This document shows, in pieces, positions 49,843 to 62,202 of a DNA stretch of 64,000 nucleotides. Numbering within the stretch: the first letter of the stretch is position 1; each line of letters starts with the position of its first letter. This DNA comes from Cucumis sativus (lineage: Eukaryota; Streptophyta; Magnoliopsida; Cucurbitales; Cucurbitaceae). The notes below the pieces were generated by a model. That model was not told the DNA's origin and did no database searches. It was given only the letters and a program-made list of their open reading frames with translations. The stretch lies in the NCBI RefSeq assembly GCF_000004075.3, contig NC_026655.2, forward strand, positions 7,502,001 to 7,566,000, given 5' to 3'. Both the position numbers and the translations under genes were made by a program.

Positions 49843-51574
49843 TTATGCATTCCCACGTACAACCCTGGCTTCAACAATAGGGTCGCAATATGCTCACTTT
49901 CGTCCAATGATAGTTGCTGTCATTTATAATTTTGCAGACTTTCAGCTACCATCTGACCAAATTTTCAAATCCTTTCCTTAATGCTGGACTAAGGCTCAAG
50001 TTCATGCAATCAAATTGCTTCATATGATAGAGTACGGTTACACTAGCGATACAATTACATGAGATAGGGAATACAGTTACACAAGTTGGAGGATTGACCC
50101 TATCTTTACCTTATTTGCACTGCATGTGCTGCCCACCATAAGGTATGTTGTATTCGATCTTCTATTATCTGAATTTGATGATTTGGAAATTCTAACTCTT
50201 TATTCTCCCTCTGGAAGGAAATTGAACAGAAAGAATTACTAATTAGACATTACTAGTCCGAGTGTAGCTAGTTTAATAGATACCAAAGAGACAGAGGGAG
50301 CCTTGTTGACTGAAGTCATTATTTTTTAACTGAGCAGCTGTTCTATATGCCCTTCTTTAATTGAAAATGTGCCATAAGGTTTAACATATTCAAGTAGCGC
50401 ATATTGAAAATAAATGATTATGGCTCTCGTTTTTGTTTAGTAGGTTAAGAGGTGAAATATGGAAGCCTGTTCCTTCACAGCTCTATTTTCAAACTACTCT
50501 TGATGGAAATAGTTGAAATGATTTTAATTGTCATCTTCTATGTGTGTTTTATGCCTGTGGACGCACAAATTAGAGCTGTGCATGACTTCCTTTTTCTTGT
50601 TTTCTCCAGCCAATTCACAATTTTATGATTATTAAGAAATGACTAACTACAGAAGATGCACTTACAGTTTTTTGTTTTTTTTGTTTCCCAACTGTTGTTT
50701 TGTACTACTTATGTCTTCAACCCTTTTTGTACCTCTTTGAAATTACAGTGCGTGGGAAGCTTGACGAGTACCATTATCTTGTTCATAAAAGGCACATTAC
50801 AGTGACCAATATAACGAGAAGGATATCTGGCTTAGAAGGCCAGAAAAGATTTTTTCCCCCTACGAAACGTATCTATCTACCTGATTCATTGCCATCAAAA
50901 TGGGGAGGTAGGGGCAGCGGTGCATGTAACTGAGGCAGTCTTTTAGTTTTGTACATATTAGCCCATTGTTATTTAATAGAGTTGAGCATGGAGATAGATA
51001 ATGGAAGCTTGATGGCTTCATTAGGTTGCAGTTGTACAAGTGATAATCATGCACCACCTAGATGACTGACAATGGCTTACATGACTTGTATAAAAATGGA
51101 TACTCGATAAATTAAATTGAGCAGTAATTATTTTGAACAGGAATGTATGTCTTCATTTGCTAGCTAACCCTCATCGCTCATGAGAAAGATTGACAATCCT
51201 CATTAAAAAGCTTGTTGTATTCATGCTTTTGGCTTCAGGTTTGTGGGTGTGGGACGAAAGGGAAGAATGCAGTGAGAGGTAGAAACTCAAAATGGAAGAT
51301 GGGTGAATACTTCTGTTTCATTGTAGGGAAGTGAATGACTTTATTGTTCTTTGAAACTGTTAGAGGAGAGACATGGATGCCCAATTGAAGTTGGCATTTG
51401 TTTGGGGTCCCATGGTATGGGAGTGGAAAACGTACAAGGGTTTGTGACCCTTTTTGTATCATACTTTTGTTTGATACCAGGTTTATGATTGAGGATAGGA
51501 GGATTTGAACTTTTGGTAAAAAATACGGTTTACCTGTCTTCAATTTTTTTTTCTTTTCTTTCAATTTTGGGAAA

Positions 51575-51840
51575 TTTTCAATTTATATAGTTGAATTTTG
51601 TATTAATTTAAACTCTAAAATAATATCTGTATCTAACATAAACCATGAATTTTATGGGTTGCATCTGTTAAAATTTTAAACTAATAATTCTATCAATTTA
51701 GAATCTAAACTTTGAAAATACAATTTAGAATTTAAACTTTGAAAATTTTTGTGAAAATTGAAGGTTTAAATTGATACATTTGTAAAATTGCACTTAAGGT
51801 TTAAATTATTAGTTTAAGGTATAAATTGATATAACCAAAA
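51575..51840. repeat. degenerate AATTTAAACTTTGAAA repeat array
   Basis: Units such as AGAATCTAAACTTTGAAAATAC, AGAATTTAAACTTTGAAAA and inverted forms (AAGGTTTAAATTGATA) recur in both orientations. Similar wording appears near 880-990 and 39210-39290. Non-coding. Confidence 0.55.
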
Positions 51841-52507
51841 GATTAAAAGTATAGATTATTTTTTTGTCTTTTTCACTTTTCTTAGTTAATTATTTAACTC
51901 ACTGGGACGAGACATTTACGAATATAAAAATGAGGACAAAATCGTTAGAAAAAGATAAAGGAATTTGAATTTGTAAATATATAAAATTTAAATATAGGTT
52001 ATATAGTATGACAATAATGTACCATATTATTGTTAACGGTAGAGTTTATCACTATTAAAAATCTATTAGAAATAATGTCTACCACGAATAGATCGTTTCT
52101 ATATTTGCAAGTTTTTGAAAGAAGGTATTTGTTCAACTATTGGAAAATTTCAATGTATTATAGTTAAAACTGAAAATTTTAGAAGATTGAAAATCAAATT
52201 GATTACATCTAGATTACATTTACTCTAGTGAGAATTTTATAGATGATTGGTGAAAAAAAAGTAGGTCTCATTTTACCTTTGGTGTTATTTACTTGTGATC
52301 CACGAATCGATTGATAAATTGAAAGTGTTTTAGTCAAATTACATTTGAAAACATATCGTATAGTTATTGTTATGGTTACCATTATCGTAGCTATCATTAT
52401 TGTTGTCGTAGCTAGAATTATCATCTTTGTTATTACCATTATTGCTTAACCTTCAAAGGTAGAGAGGTAAAGATAATAATAACAATAAATTTTTATAATT
52501 AATGATA

Positions 52508-52620
52508 AGAACTTAGTTCAACTGACATCTATATATACTTGAGAATTAAAAGATCTTGAGTTTTAAATTCGTACGCATGTATTTAAAAGCTTACAAGAAA
52601 ATTCATAATTTAAAATAAAC
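52508..52620 (+). mobile_element. short SINE-like fragment
   Basis: A-box-like CTTAGTTCAACTGACAT (52512-52528) is followed by a decayed B-box region CTTGAGTTTTAAATTC about 40 bases on. The spacing fits a tRNA-derived promoter; the rest is too decayed to assign. Confidence 0.35.
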
Positions 52621-52936
52621 ACGGTCAAAACTAATACATTTGCATTTTCTCCTTATTACACTTCAATATCAACTTTTAGTGTAGTTTTGGTAAATATGGT
52701 CCTAATGGATACGTTTAAACCCGAAACAAAACAAAAGTTTAGGAGGAAAAAAGAAAGCTTGTGGGTTGAACTCAACTGTCGAGCGATACGATGAGTCGAC
52801 CAGTGGCTATCGATTAAGAAGGCCGACATGTCGTCCTTTATCGATTCGTTTCATCTCCATTGCTGAGTTCTTGGGGCCATTTTCAGCTACTACCCATTCT
52901 TCTTTGAGATTCTTTGTTCAACAGATAACGAGCGAG

Positions 52937-55900
52937 ATGAGCAATGCTCAGGGATCCCACTCCCTGGCCTTCAGGGTGATGAGGCTCTGTAGGCCGTCAT
53001 TTCAAGTTGATCCTCCTCTCCGTCTCGATCCCGTTGATTTACTCGTCGGTGAGGACATCTTAGACGATCCTGTGGCTGCTAACCAACTCCCTCGTCTCCT
53101 TGCACCACAGTTGTCTGACGATTCCGACTCCGATCTCAGCTACAGTTCCAGATTCCTTCTTCATGATTCCTCTGATGCAATGGGTCTCAATGGCCTCCTC
53201 GTACTCCCTCAAGCTTTCGGGTTTTTTTTCTTCTCTATTCCTCTACTCCCTCCTTCCAATTGGATGAATTGATCTGTTTGTGTCTTTCGTTTGTTAATTG
53301 TTGGCTGTATGTATGGTAATCATCTCCCAGGGCGATTTATTTGGGCGAAACTTTCTGTAGCTATATCAGTGTGAATAATAGCTCCAATTTTGAAGTCAGG
53401 GACGTTATAATCAAGGTCGGTTTTCGTTCCCTTTAGGCAGTAAGAAATGTGTTCTGCTGTTAAATTTAGAGCTTTCTGTACAGGCAGAAATTCAAACGGA
53501 GAGGCAGAGAATTCTTCTTCTGGATTCATCAAAATCCCCTGTTGAAACTATACGTGCTGGGGGCCGTTACGACTTCATTGTTGAACACGATGTGAAGGAA
53601 CTCGGAGCTCATACGTAAGCTTGAGATTGAAAGTTGGCTACTATGCCTGCGAAGTGGTTTCTTTGTTGATTGAGTACTTCTAATTGATGCTTCATTTCGT
53701 TATTGTAGGCTAGTCTGCACTGCATTGTACAATGATGGTGATGGTGAGCGTAAATATCTTCCACAGTTTTTCAAGTTCATGGTTGCAAATCCACTTTCGG
53801 TCAGAACAAAGGTAATATGCTCTTTGGATCTTACAATTATCGACGTACAACTTTTCTTTTCTAGAATTTGTGGCCCTTTTCTTTTCGCCTTTGGTGAATT
53901 TTATTGAAAGCTTTCAGTGGCTTCCGTTGCTTAGTTCTGGGTTTATTATCAGATATCTGATATTCTTCGAATTATTTCATCTGCAGGTCCGAGTTGTGAA
54001 GGTATGTTTTGCTGACTAAAAGCAGTCGACGTAAGTTTAGAATGTCTCATAAGTATTGAAGTTAGAGTATATTTATTGCTTTTAAATGTCAAAGTAAATC
54101 CTTGAATTCAATTGTAGCATATTGTTTTATATCATAGAAGTAATCGTTTTTATCTTGGTATTCTGAAAACTCTCTTCTACACCCACCCTAAAAGAAATGG
54201 TAATTTTTGGCCGATATTCGTTTCATTTTAGGGATATATTTTTTTAAAATTTGTTGAAGTTATATGATTTTGTCGAGTAGGGAGGAATTGTTTGCATATA
54301 ACTTGTATCGTTTATTGATTTTTGTTGACGATTTGTGTTGATGTAGTGAAGTGCTCTCAGCTCCTTCTCATAGTAGTTCTTAGTGCTATGGCTTTGTAGT
54401 TTTGCTAGATTCTTGATCTTGATTTTATAAAGCATTAATGGTGGTGATTAATGCTATACTACTGTACTTTCCGATTTCCAGTTTTCCCGTGTTCGAAAAT
54501 TTCATTAAGAGCTATCATATGATAGTTCTCTTTGTATTTCAGGATAGTACATTTTTAGAAGCTTGCATTGAAAATCATACAAAATCAAATCTATTTATGG
54601 ACCAAGTTGATTTTGAGCCTTCTCCAAACTGGAATGCGGTGATAATAAACGCTGATGAACATCACTCTGAGCATAAATCTACAACAAGGTATGGACCATA
54701 TGTCAGTTAGTGATATTAAATAGTTGATTATCGTGCTAATTCATGTCATGAATTTATTGTTCCATGGTTGAGTATTTTGCTATTCATTTTTTCCCTCATA
54801 TTCAAGCGTATGTTTATTTTTGTGCTGCAGAGAGGTCTTCAAGCCTCCTGTTTTGGTCAGATCAGGTGGAGGAATCCATAATTTTCTTTATCAATTGAAA
54901 TGTTCAACGAATGGTCCTTCTTCTCCGCTGAAAGTTGAGGGAAGTAATATTCTTGGTAAACTTCAGATAACATGGCGTACAAATATGGGTGAACCTGGAC
55001 GACTGCAAACACAACAGATTTTGGGTTCTGTGAGTGTCTTAATTCATAGAATAATTTAAAAAGTAATTCAATTATATGGTATTTTTGTTGATGATTTGGT
55101 TATTGGTAAGCAACCTCTCACGTGCTGCAGAAGATTTATCTTGGTTTTACCAATTGATTACTGCCAATGGAATGTTAAGTCTAAACTGTGTTTAAATCCT
55201 GGTGTCCTCTGTATGTTCTTGAAATGGTTTCCAATTGTGACGTGATTATTTTTCTTTGCAGTTTCTGAAATCTTACTGACGACTGTTTATCACATGATAT
55301 CAAGAATTTTTATTTCTCTAAAACCTTGCTTTGATCTTCCACGTTTATTACCCTGCGGTTCTAGTCAAATGCCTCATATGAAACCCGATATATGGTTGAT
55401 AAATGCACGGATGATTGTTTACTGAGTTTTGTTAAAAACCTAAAATCATATTTAAAACATAGTTATGCGTAGGGTTCACTGGTATTTTTTCCTATAAAGA
55501 AAGAAAAATATTAAAATTTGTTTACTTAGATAAATTTTGAACTTTTGATGCAAAAAATGGATATTGACATCATCTATTGGTTACATGTTATTATAGTTGG
55601 TGTGAATGTTTAATATCGCTTTTTAACTGTTATGGATTAGTACTTTTTACCTTGAGTTAAGAAACTAAAATTTTCCTTTATTCGAGCTTTAAACTTTTGG
55701 ATTTAATGTATTTAGTATAATATAAACTAATTTAGATTGTGAATCTACAATTAATAATTTTTTTTATGACATCTACTACTCTGGATAAATTATAGCTAGA
55801 CTAGAGCTAATATGTGTCAAACTGAAACTTCTAAAAGAGATGCATCTATATTAGATAAAAGGTTTAAGATGACCGTTGCTTTAATATTTTGATGAAGTAT

Positions 55901-57987
55901 TGATATGAAATTAAATTTACCATAATCTATTAGTCTAAGCTTTTGGATTACATTTAAGTTGGTATCAAAACTAGTGTAGGATGAGTTCGTGTGTTTGTAT
56001 GTTCACGGTATTTCATCTCCACCAACTTGTTGGCTTTTGTGCTAATTTCTAAGTCCACACAAGTAAGGAAGAGGGAAAGGGTGTTAAAAAATTAATTATT
56101 TTATAACCGATCAACTTAAAAGCCTTGGGTTGATTTGCTGATTTAGTAGCCTATATTTCTCTCATTGGTCGTTTATATTTGTTTTGTAGCCCATTACTCG
56201 CAAGGAGCTTGAGTTGAATGTCGTTGAGATGCCAGATGTTATCAGACTGGAGAGGCCTTTTACGGTAACTTTCCTTTTGTTGTTATTTCTTAATGAAAAA
56301 GTTCATCTAATAAGTTAGATAAAATCAAATTAATTAGTCATTCTCCAGCAGAGGTTGGATTCCGGGTTAATTCTGCTTCTTAATCTCACCATTTTCCCAG
56401 ATTTATTTTGGAATTGATTGATTTATTGCTTCTTCAGTTACATATGCGTCTCACAACACAGATTGAGAGGGAATTGGGCCCTTTTGAGGTCTGGATGTCA
56501 CTTAACAGTTCGGATGAGGATAAGGTTGTTATGGTTAATGGTCTTCAGAAAGTGGTATGTTCACTCGTTCTGTCTTAGTCATGGAATCCTATCTTTCTAC
56601 TAGAATTCGTCGTGTTTGATAATTCGTATGTTAGAAGCTGGTGTAATTTCTTTTGTTGTGCCCAGATCAATCCATTTGTCACGAGCGCTATCTTTTCCAG
56701 TTGAACTTGTGTTTGAAATTTAGGAACTTTCACTCTCTCCAACATTGACCGATTAATTTGTTCCTTAACACTGTGTTATGGTGAGGGATGACATGTTGGA
56801 AAGGCAGCCGAAACTAGAATTTCTTTATGCATCCGTTTTGTAAATGTGTTCCTGATTTTTTTACATGAAATTTTCAACAGGTCATACCAAGAGTTGAGCC
56901 ATATGGTTCCACAGATTTCCACCTGGTATGAATGACAAATTTATATGATGGATTGTGACTCTTGATAGTGATTTCATTTTATTAAATAAAAAAAATTCCT
57001 CATTTGTTATGCCATTCTATGCATGTGTATTGTTCAACCATTAAAAACCAGGACGGCTGAGATGGAAACAAACTATAGCCTTTTGAGCTTCTCCATCATG
57101 TTGACACTTTCTTTTTATAGAACACGCTGAAACTATTTTGACTTCTGCCTTTGTTCAACCAGAACCTCATTGCCACTAAACCCGGAGTGCAGAGAATCGC
57201 AGGCATTAAAGTCTTTGACACTAGGGAGAAGAAAGCCTATGAGCACCCTTCGCCAGATCTAGAGGTTTAAAATTATCTCATTTATTTGAAAACATCATTT
57301 TCATTGCCTTGCACGTGAACGAATTTAAGATCTTGTCTGAGCACGTTTGCAGTTTCTATGTTAGGTGTCACAGGTTCATGATGAGAGATACCTATTATTG
57401 ATAAAATGCACTGAATGAACTGGTGTAGATGCCAATAGGAAACATTGATGCTAAACGACGTGTCGGTGTTTGGACGTGTTAAAACACGTTATTTGGAGTG
57501 TTCTTTTTATTTCATTAACTTTGTACATGCAGAGGGAACACGTAGAATAAGTGCACTGTTAAGACACCCAGGAACCTATTGTGAGAATAAAATAAGAAGG
57601 AAACCAAAGAGTGATGGGTTTTTCTTTTCAGCTCTAGGTTTACTGTAGGCCCTGCTCTTGTTTTAATGTTCTTGGGAAATTACTTGTCACCACATCTTTG
57701 CTTCTTAGATTGGACCTCTAAGATCGTTTACATAATTTGGTGTTTGTGGCAGTACTATAATTTACACAATTTAATCAAAATTGTAAAGTTAGGAAAGAAG
57801 AGAAGTATGCTATTAGATATTGCTGAGCTTTCAATGCAATAGGGTGCTTAGGTGGGATGGGGGGTTCTGTTTTGTGAGCCTAATTCATTTCCTAATTGGA
57901 TTGACAAACGCTATTTGAATTATAAACTCTCACTGCCAAATTCACAAAATCCACTTTTGGCTGCAGATTTATGTCGATTTGGAATGA
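52937..57987 (+). CDS. TRAPPC13: TRAPP complex subunit 13 (DUF974 family)
   Basis: A subunit of the TRAPPIII-type tethering complex that activates Rab GTPases for vesicle traffic at the Golgi and in autophagy. Twelve exons: 52937-53220, 53331-53415, 53484-53614, 53709-53811, 53987-54001, 54543-54688, 54831-55029, 56190-56264, 56438-56554, 56881-56925, 57163-57264, 57967-57987. Phases agree and give 440 residues. The N-terminus SLAFRVMRLCRPSFQVDPPL matches plant homologues such as At2g47960. The core has LGETFCSYISVNNSS, AGGRYDFIVEHDVKELGAH and, later, ITWRTNMGEPGRLQTQQ, hallmarks of DUF974. The last exon encodes only IYVDLE before the stop. The start at 52937 follows homologues; an in-frame-looking ATG at 52766 lies in another reading context upstream and is not needed. 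Exon 5 is only 15 nt. Confidence 0.93.
53987..54001 (+). other. TRAPPC13: 15-nt microexon (exon 5) of TRAPPC13
   Basis: GTCCGAGTTGTGAAG lies between CTGCAG and GTATGT and encodes VRVVK. It joins ...VRTK to DSTFLEAC... in phase; skipping it would remove five residues without a frameshift. Confidence 0.85.
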
Positions 57988-58344
57988 ACGCCTCGGCTCG
58001 ACTCGACTGACCTGGTCTTCTCAAGAGTTCACTTCCCGCATTGTTTAGGACACAGAAGTAAACATCCCATGATCTACATTTCCTGAAATTCAATTAAACT
58101 CATGGAATCAACCATCGATCAAGCCCAACACTCATTCACAAGCTTATGCTCGATAGAAATACTCTCATTAGATGCCTATATCTACTCCGTTCTCATTCTT
58201 TGGTAAATTACTGCAAAGATGGTTTTTCCAAAAGATGCAAATAGGTAGTAATGCTGATCCTTCCTTGGTTTTGTTTCTTCAAATGGGAAGGAGGAACAAT
58301 AGAAAGGATAATGATGGTAACAATGTGTTGTTATAGTGTAGTCA

Positions 58345-58450
58345 CAAGAAAAAAAATGGCCTTTCTTTCGCTAAAAGAAAAAAGGGTCAGAAATGGCCTT
58401 TCTTTCATTATAAAAGGATAAGTCAGAAATGACTTTTCTTTGTTGTGAAG
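58345..58450 (+). repeat. three imperfect tandem units around AAATGGCCTTTCTTTC
   Basis: AAAATGGCCTTTCTTTCGC, GAAATGGCCTTTCTTTCAT and GAAATGACTTTTCTTTGTT follow one another at about 50-base spacing, each trailed by an A-rich or GTCAGAAATG block. Downstream of TRAPPC13; non-coding. Confidence 0.65.
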
Positions 58451-60714
58451 GGACGGATATACTTCACATATCCGTACCATGCCGTACGAAATAGATGTAT
58501 ATTTTTGGGTTCCTAGAAAAGTCCTAATCTGACTTAATTGAGCACATGGATTTGTTTGGAATCATTGATGAATAGACAATTGGCCAATAGGACTTAATTT
58601 CGTGGCATAGCTGTGATTGTTGCTTTGCTATCGTCTCATTCATTAAATGATTGTCGTGTAATTTTATTCTAATCAGAATCTCCCTCAAAACATTTCATTT
58701 TTTATTTTTAGTAACTGTTTAATTCTTGTTTTTGTTTAAGTTTCTTTTATTTATACTGTTAGCTTATTCACTTTTACTTAAATTACTCTCAAACTTTTTA
58801 AAGTTTGAAGTTGGTATCTAATATTTGATACTTGGTCTTCAAAGTTTAAAATGAGCACTATCAAGTTACTTCGATGCGAAGTGAAAATTATAAAACAAAA
58901 CAAAGCAACATGGAAATGAGAGGGAAAAAGGAGAGGAAAAAAATAACAAAACAAAGAAGATAGAGATGGTTTTAATAGAGGGAATAAGTAGTCAGCTACT
59001 AATCATGCCATTCAAAATTTATCAGCATGAACATTATAAATATTAAACCTCAAGCTCGAGGTTAGTGTAGTCATACTAATGTGGCTAACAAATCTATACA
59101 ATCAGATTAAAGCGAGTAGGGGAGCGTGATGGCTGGGGAATTAGTTTTTCAACTAAACAATCACTTAATTGACTAGGATCGGTTTAGTAAATGTTCTAAT
59201 TGATTTTGACTCTTAAGTAAAAGACGAACAATTTATCTCTTTAAAATCATTTTAAAAAAAAATAATTTAGATTTTTTTTAACCAACGTGGTGACGTCTGT
59301 ACAAATTGAAACATACAAGTTGGGTGTAAGGTCAACTTGAATTTTCAGATTTGTCCGAAATACTATCTTAACCAAAATCAACCTAGACTATGTACACCCT
59401 ACCATTCGATTGAGCCCTTGTTTTTTGCCCACCCTTAAAAGAAGGTGCACTCCAATTGATCAAATATATCAACTAAACAAATTATATAGAGATATTTGGT
59501 CCATCAACTTCATTAGTATTAAATAACTTGATTATAAAAATTTTAATAACAATTATTATTGAAGTTATCTTTTCTTCTTTCTTTTGCCTATTTAACGAAG
59601 TTTTTTCGTGTTTCCTTCCAACCTAGAACCTCAAAGATAGATTTTCAAAATCTAACCTATTAACTCAATTGGATTTAGATATTTTGATTGTAACCTATCA
59701 ACTCGCGACTTTAACTCAATTTAGTAAACCATCAAAATTGGAGGGCGGTGAAATGATTTGTCACGAGTTGCGTCGAGGGGGCCAACTTGTAGACATGGCG
59801 GACACACGGGTTACGAATGGACGGTTGTCTCACTTCCCTCGTGCTACTCCCACCCTTCCTAATGCTTACGTCTCCACATTTTATTTCTAGAGAACATAAA
59901 TCCCATTTTATTCCACACTCAGTGGCCTCTCAAACCCTATGGGTCGCTTTGATCCATTTCCCTAAATCTTCGTTTGTTTGTTTGTGGAAACAAAATACAA
60001 CTATATTACTATATCTAATATATATCTTCTCCATCAAATTAAAATATAATGTTACATCATCATTATAATTATTACTGTCAAAATATCAAATATATCTTCT
60101 TAAAAGAATAAAATAGTCTGTCGTTATATTTTGGTTTGTTTTTTGTGTTTTTCAAAAGTGCTCGTTCTTCTTCTTATTAGGAATGTGTTTTGTGTTATCA
60201 CTTAATTGAGTTACCATTTTAGCTTTAAAATCATAACGAGAATATTCTAAATTTAAAGCCAACTAATTAGTGAGGTGCACTAACTTCAATACCAAACGTG
60301 TAAAGATGTTATTTTCAAATATATAAATAAAATAAAATAAAAGTGTGAAGATGTCCAAATCAAATTACACAAATAACATTTAATTCCAATTAAAAAAAAG
60401 GAGAAAATATACTTCCATATTAAAATTAGAAAGTCCAAATTTAGACCAAAGTAAATAAGAAAGAAAATATCACAATAAAATGCCTTCTCTTAAGTCAAGA
60501 GATTAGATAATAGTAAAAATATATGTTTAATTATAAGGTTCATTAAAAAAAAATTAAGTTGTTTAATATTTGATACTCTACCAAATTTAATTAGTATGAT
60601 ATAAATTAGTTGATAACACAACTTTTAATTACGAAGACAAAATTTAAATCCAACCTACATTTGAAAAATACAAAATTACAAACATATCATCTCAAATTAT
60701 AAACATTTTTACGT

Positions 60715-61090
60715 GTTACTTGATATGTCATTGATACATTTGCTAAACTTTGCAAATATACTTGATGAATACTAAGCATGATACACTTGTTGTATATTGT
60801 TGATATAGTTGTTATGGGTTTAATAGAGTTAATAAGTTTGATATACTAACTGATAAACATTTTGTTTTTACTTCACTACTATCCTCAATAAATTTAACAC
60901 TTTATGCCGTTCACATATTTGATACATTTGATGTACTGTTGATATACTTTATGTGTTTACTGATACATTCGATTGATTAAATACACTTTATACATTTGTG
61001 GTTCTGTTGATACACCTAATATACTTCGCTAGTACATTTTGATACATACTATATGTTTAATGCACTTGATATCATGTTGATAATGTATTG
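60715..61090 (+). repeat. degenerate GATACATTTGATATACT minisatellite
   Basis: Words such as TGATACATTTG, TTGATATACT, GATACACTT and TGATACATTCGA recur about every 20-40 bases over some 370 bases. Units are too decayed for a strict period. No coding frame. Confidence 0.6.
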
Positions 61091-62062
61091 ATTTATATAT
61101 ATATATGATTTACCTGATTGAATGAATCGTGAATCGTTTTCAATTTACTTAACTAGGTTAATGCTAAAGAAAATGTTAGAAATAAAATTGATTAGTATCC
61201 AAAATTGACAATAATAGATTTAATTGTAAAACTTGAATTAAAGTATGCAAACTTAATTCATTGTTAAACATAGGAAAATAAAAAAATGTTTTCAAATAAA
61301 GTTTATTTCAACAACATGAGTCGCCATCCAAACGAGAATTTACACTAAAAGAGGGAAAGGGGAATTTTTTGGACAACCTCTCTGAGAAGGAAAAGAAATC
61401 TATTAAAGGAAAATTAAAACTTTTATTGCACATTACTATAAAACTTACGCATAATTAACCATACATTTTAGTCAATAAAATGTTAAGATTTTTTCTTTTT
61501 CTTTCGTGAAAAATACAAAAATACAAAAAGAAAAAGAAATGTAGTACCTAAACTTTCTTAAACGAATAATTTAGTTAATTTTGATTCGTAAACTAACAAT
61601 TTAATATCTAAAATTTCACAAATTGTTTTATTCTAAAAATTAGTACTATTTTTTTTTTTTTTTATAAAAAACAAATTCATAAACTAACTAGAGATTCAAT
61701 TGTTGTATTTACGTGGTAAAATAATATTAATTGAGATCTAATTTCACTAATTTTCTTTTGAACTGAATGTGTTATAAATTTAAATATAGAACTAAATTGT
61801 TAGGAAAAATAAGAGTGTAAGACTAAATCTAGAGGTATGAAGATTTGTAAGGTAGTTATGGTTATTGAAAACTTGAGAAGTGTTGGAGGGTAAATGAACT
61901 AAACTGTTTGTTTGACGAAAGTTTAGGAACTAATTCTTTTTTAAAAATAAGGAAATTAATTTTTTGATTAAAAAAAAATAGTTATCAAAATTGAGACCAT
62001 TCAAAAAGAGAAACTAAAGACGCGTGCGCCACCTCAAGGATAGCCAACCACATCTCATGCCC

Positions 62063-62069
62063 TATAAAT
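62063..62069 (+). promoter_or_regulatory. TATA box of the CBS-domain gene
   Basis: TATAAAT in the context CCCTATAAATTTCACAC, 140 bases before the start codon. A transcription start about 30 bases downstream gives a pyrimidine-rich leader of roughly 105 nt (TTCTCTTCTTTCTCTCTTTC), typical for plants. Confidence 0.6.
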
Positions 62070-62202
62070 TTCACACATTTCCCCCTCAATCTTTCGTATC
62101 GGAAATTCCGCTCCACCCGACCCGACTTTTCTCTTCTTTCTCTCTTTCTCTATCTGAGAACCGTCATCTTTCTCTTCCATTTTCCATCTCTATTGCTCTT
62201 GT

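Larger units (their letters stand above)
49843..52936. other. MED16 3' region and spacer to TRAPPC13
   Basis: The first kilobase or so likely holds the MED16 3' untranslated region and, at 50750-50933, a coding-like stretch discussed in the findings. Beyond about 51570 the sequence is AT-rich spacer with a degenerate repeat (51575-51840) and a SINE-like fragment (52508-52620). No independent gene is supported. Confidence 0.5.
57988..62062. other. 4 kb intergenic spacer, repeats only
   Basis: TRAPPC13 3' region followed by AT-rich spacer. Holds a short tandem repeat (58345-58450) and a degenerate GATACATTTGAT minisatellite (60715-61090). Small frames at 59669-60068 resemble no protein I know. 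Confidence 0.55.

Noticed and set aside
51235..51564. 109-codon minus-strand frame downstream of MED16
   Set aside because: Low-complexity, no known family, and positioned in the 3' region of MED16.
52766..52936. Upstream extension of TRAPPC13 to an ATG at 52766
   Set aside because: The sequence before 52937 is unlike homologues, whose conserved start matches the Met at 52937.
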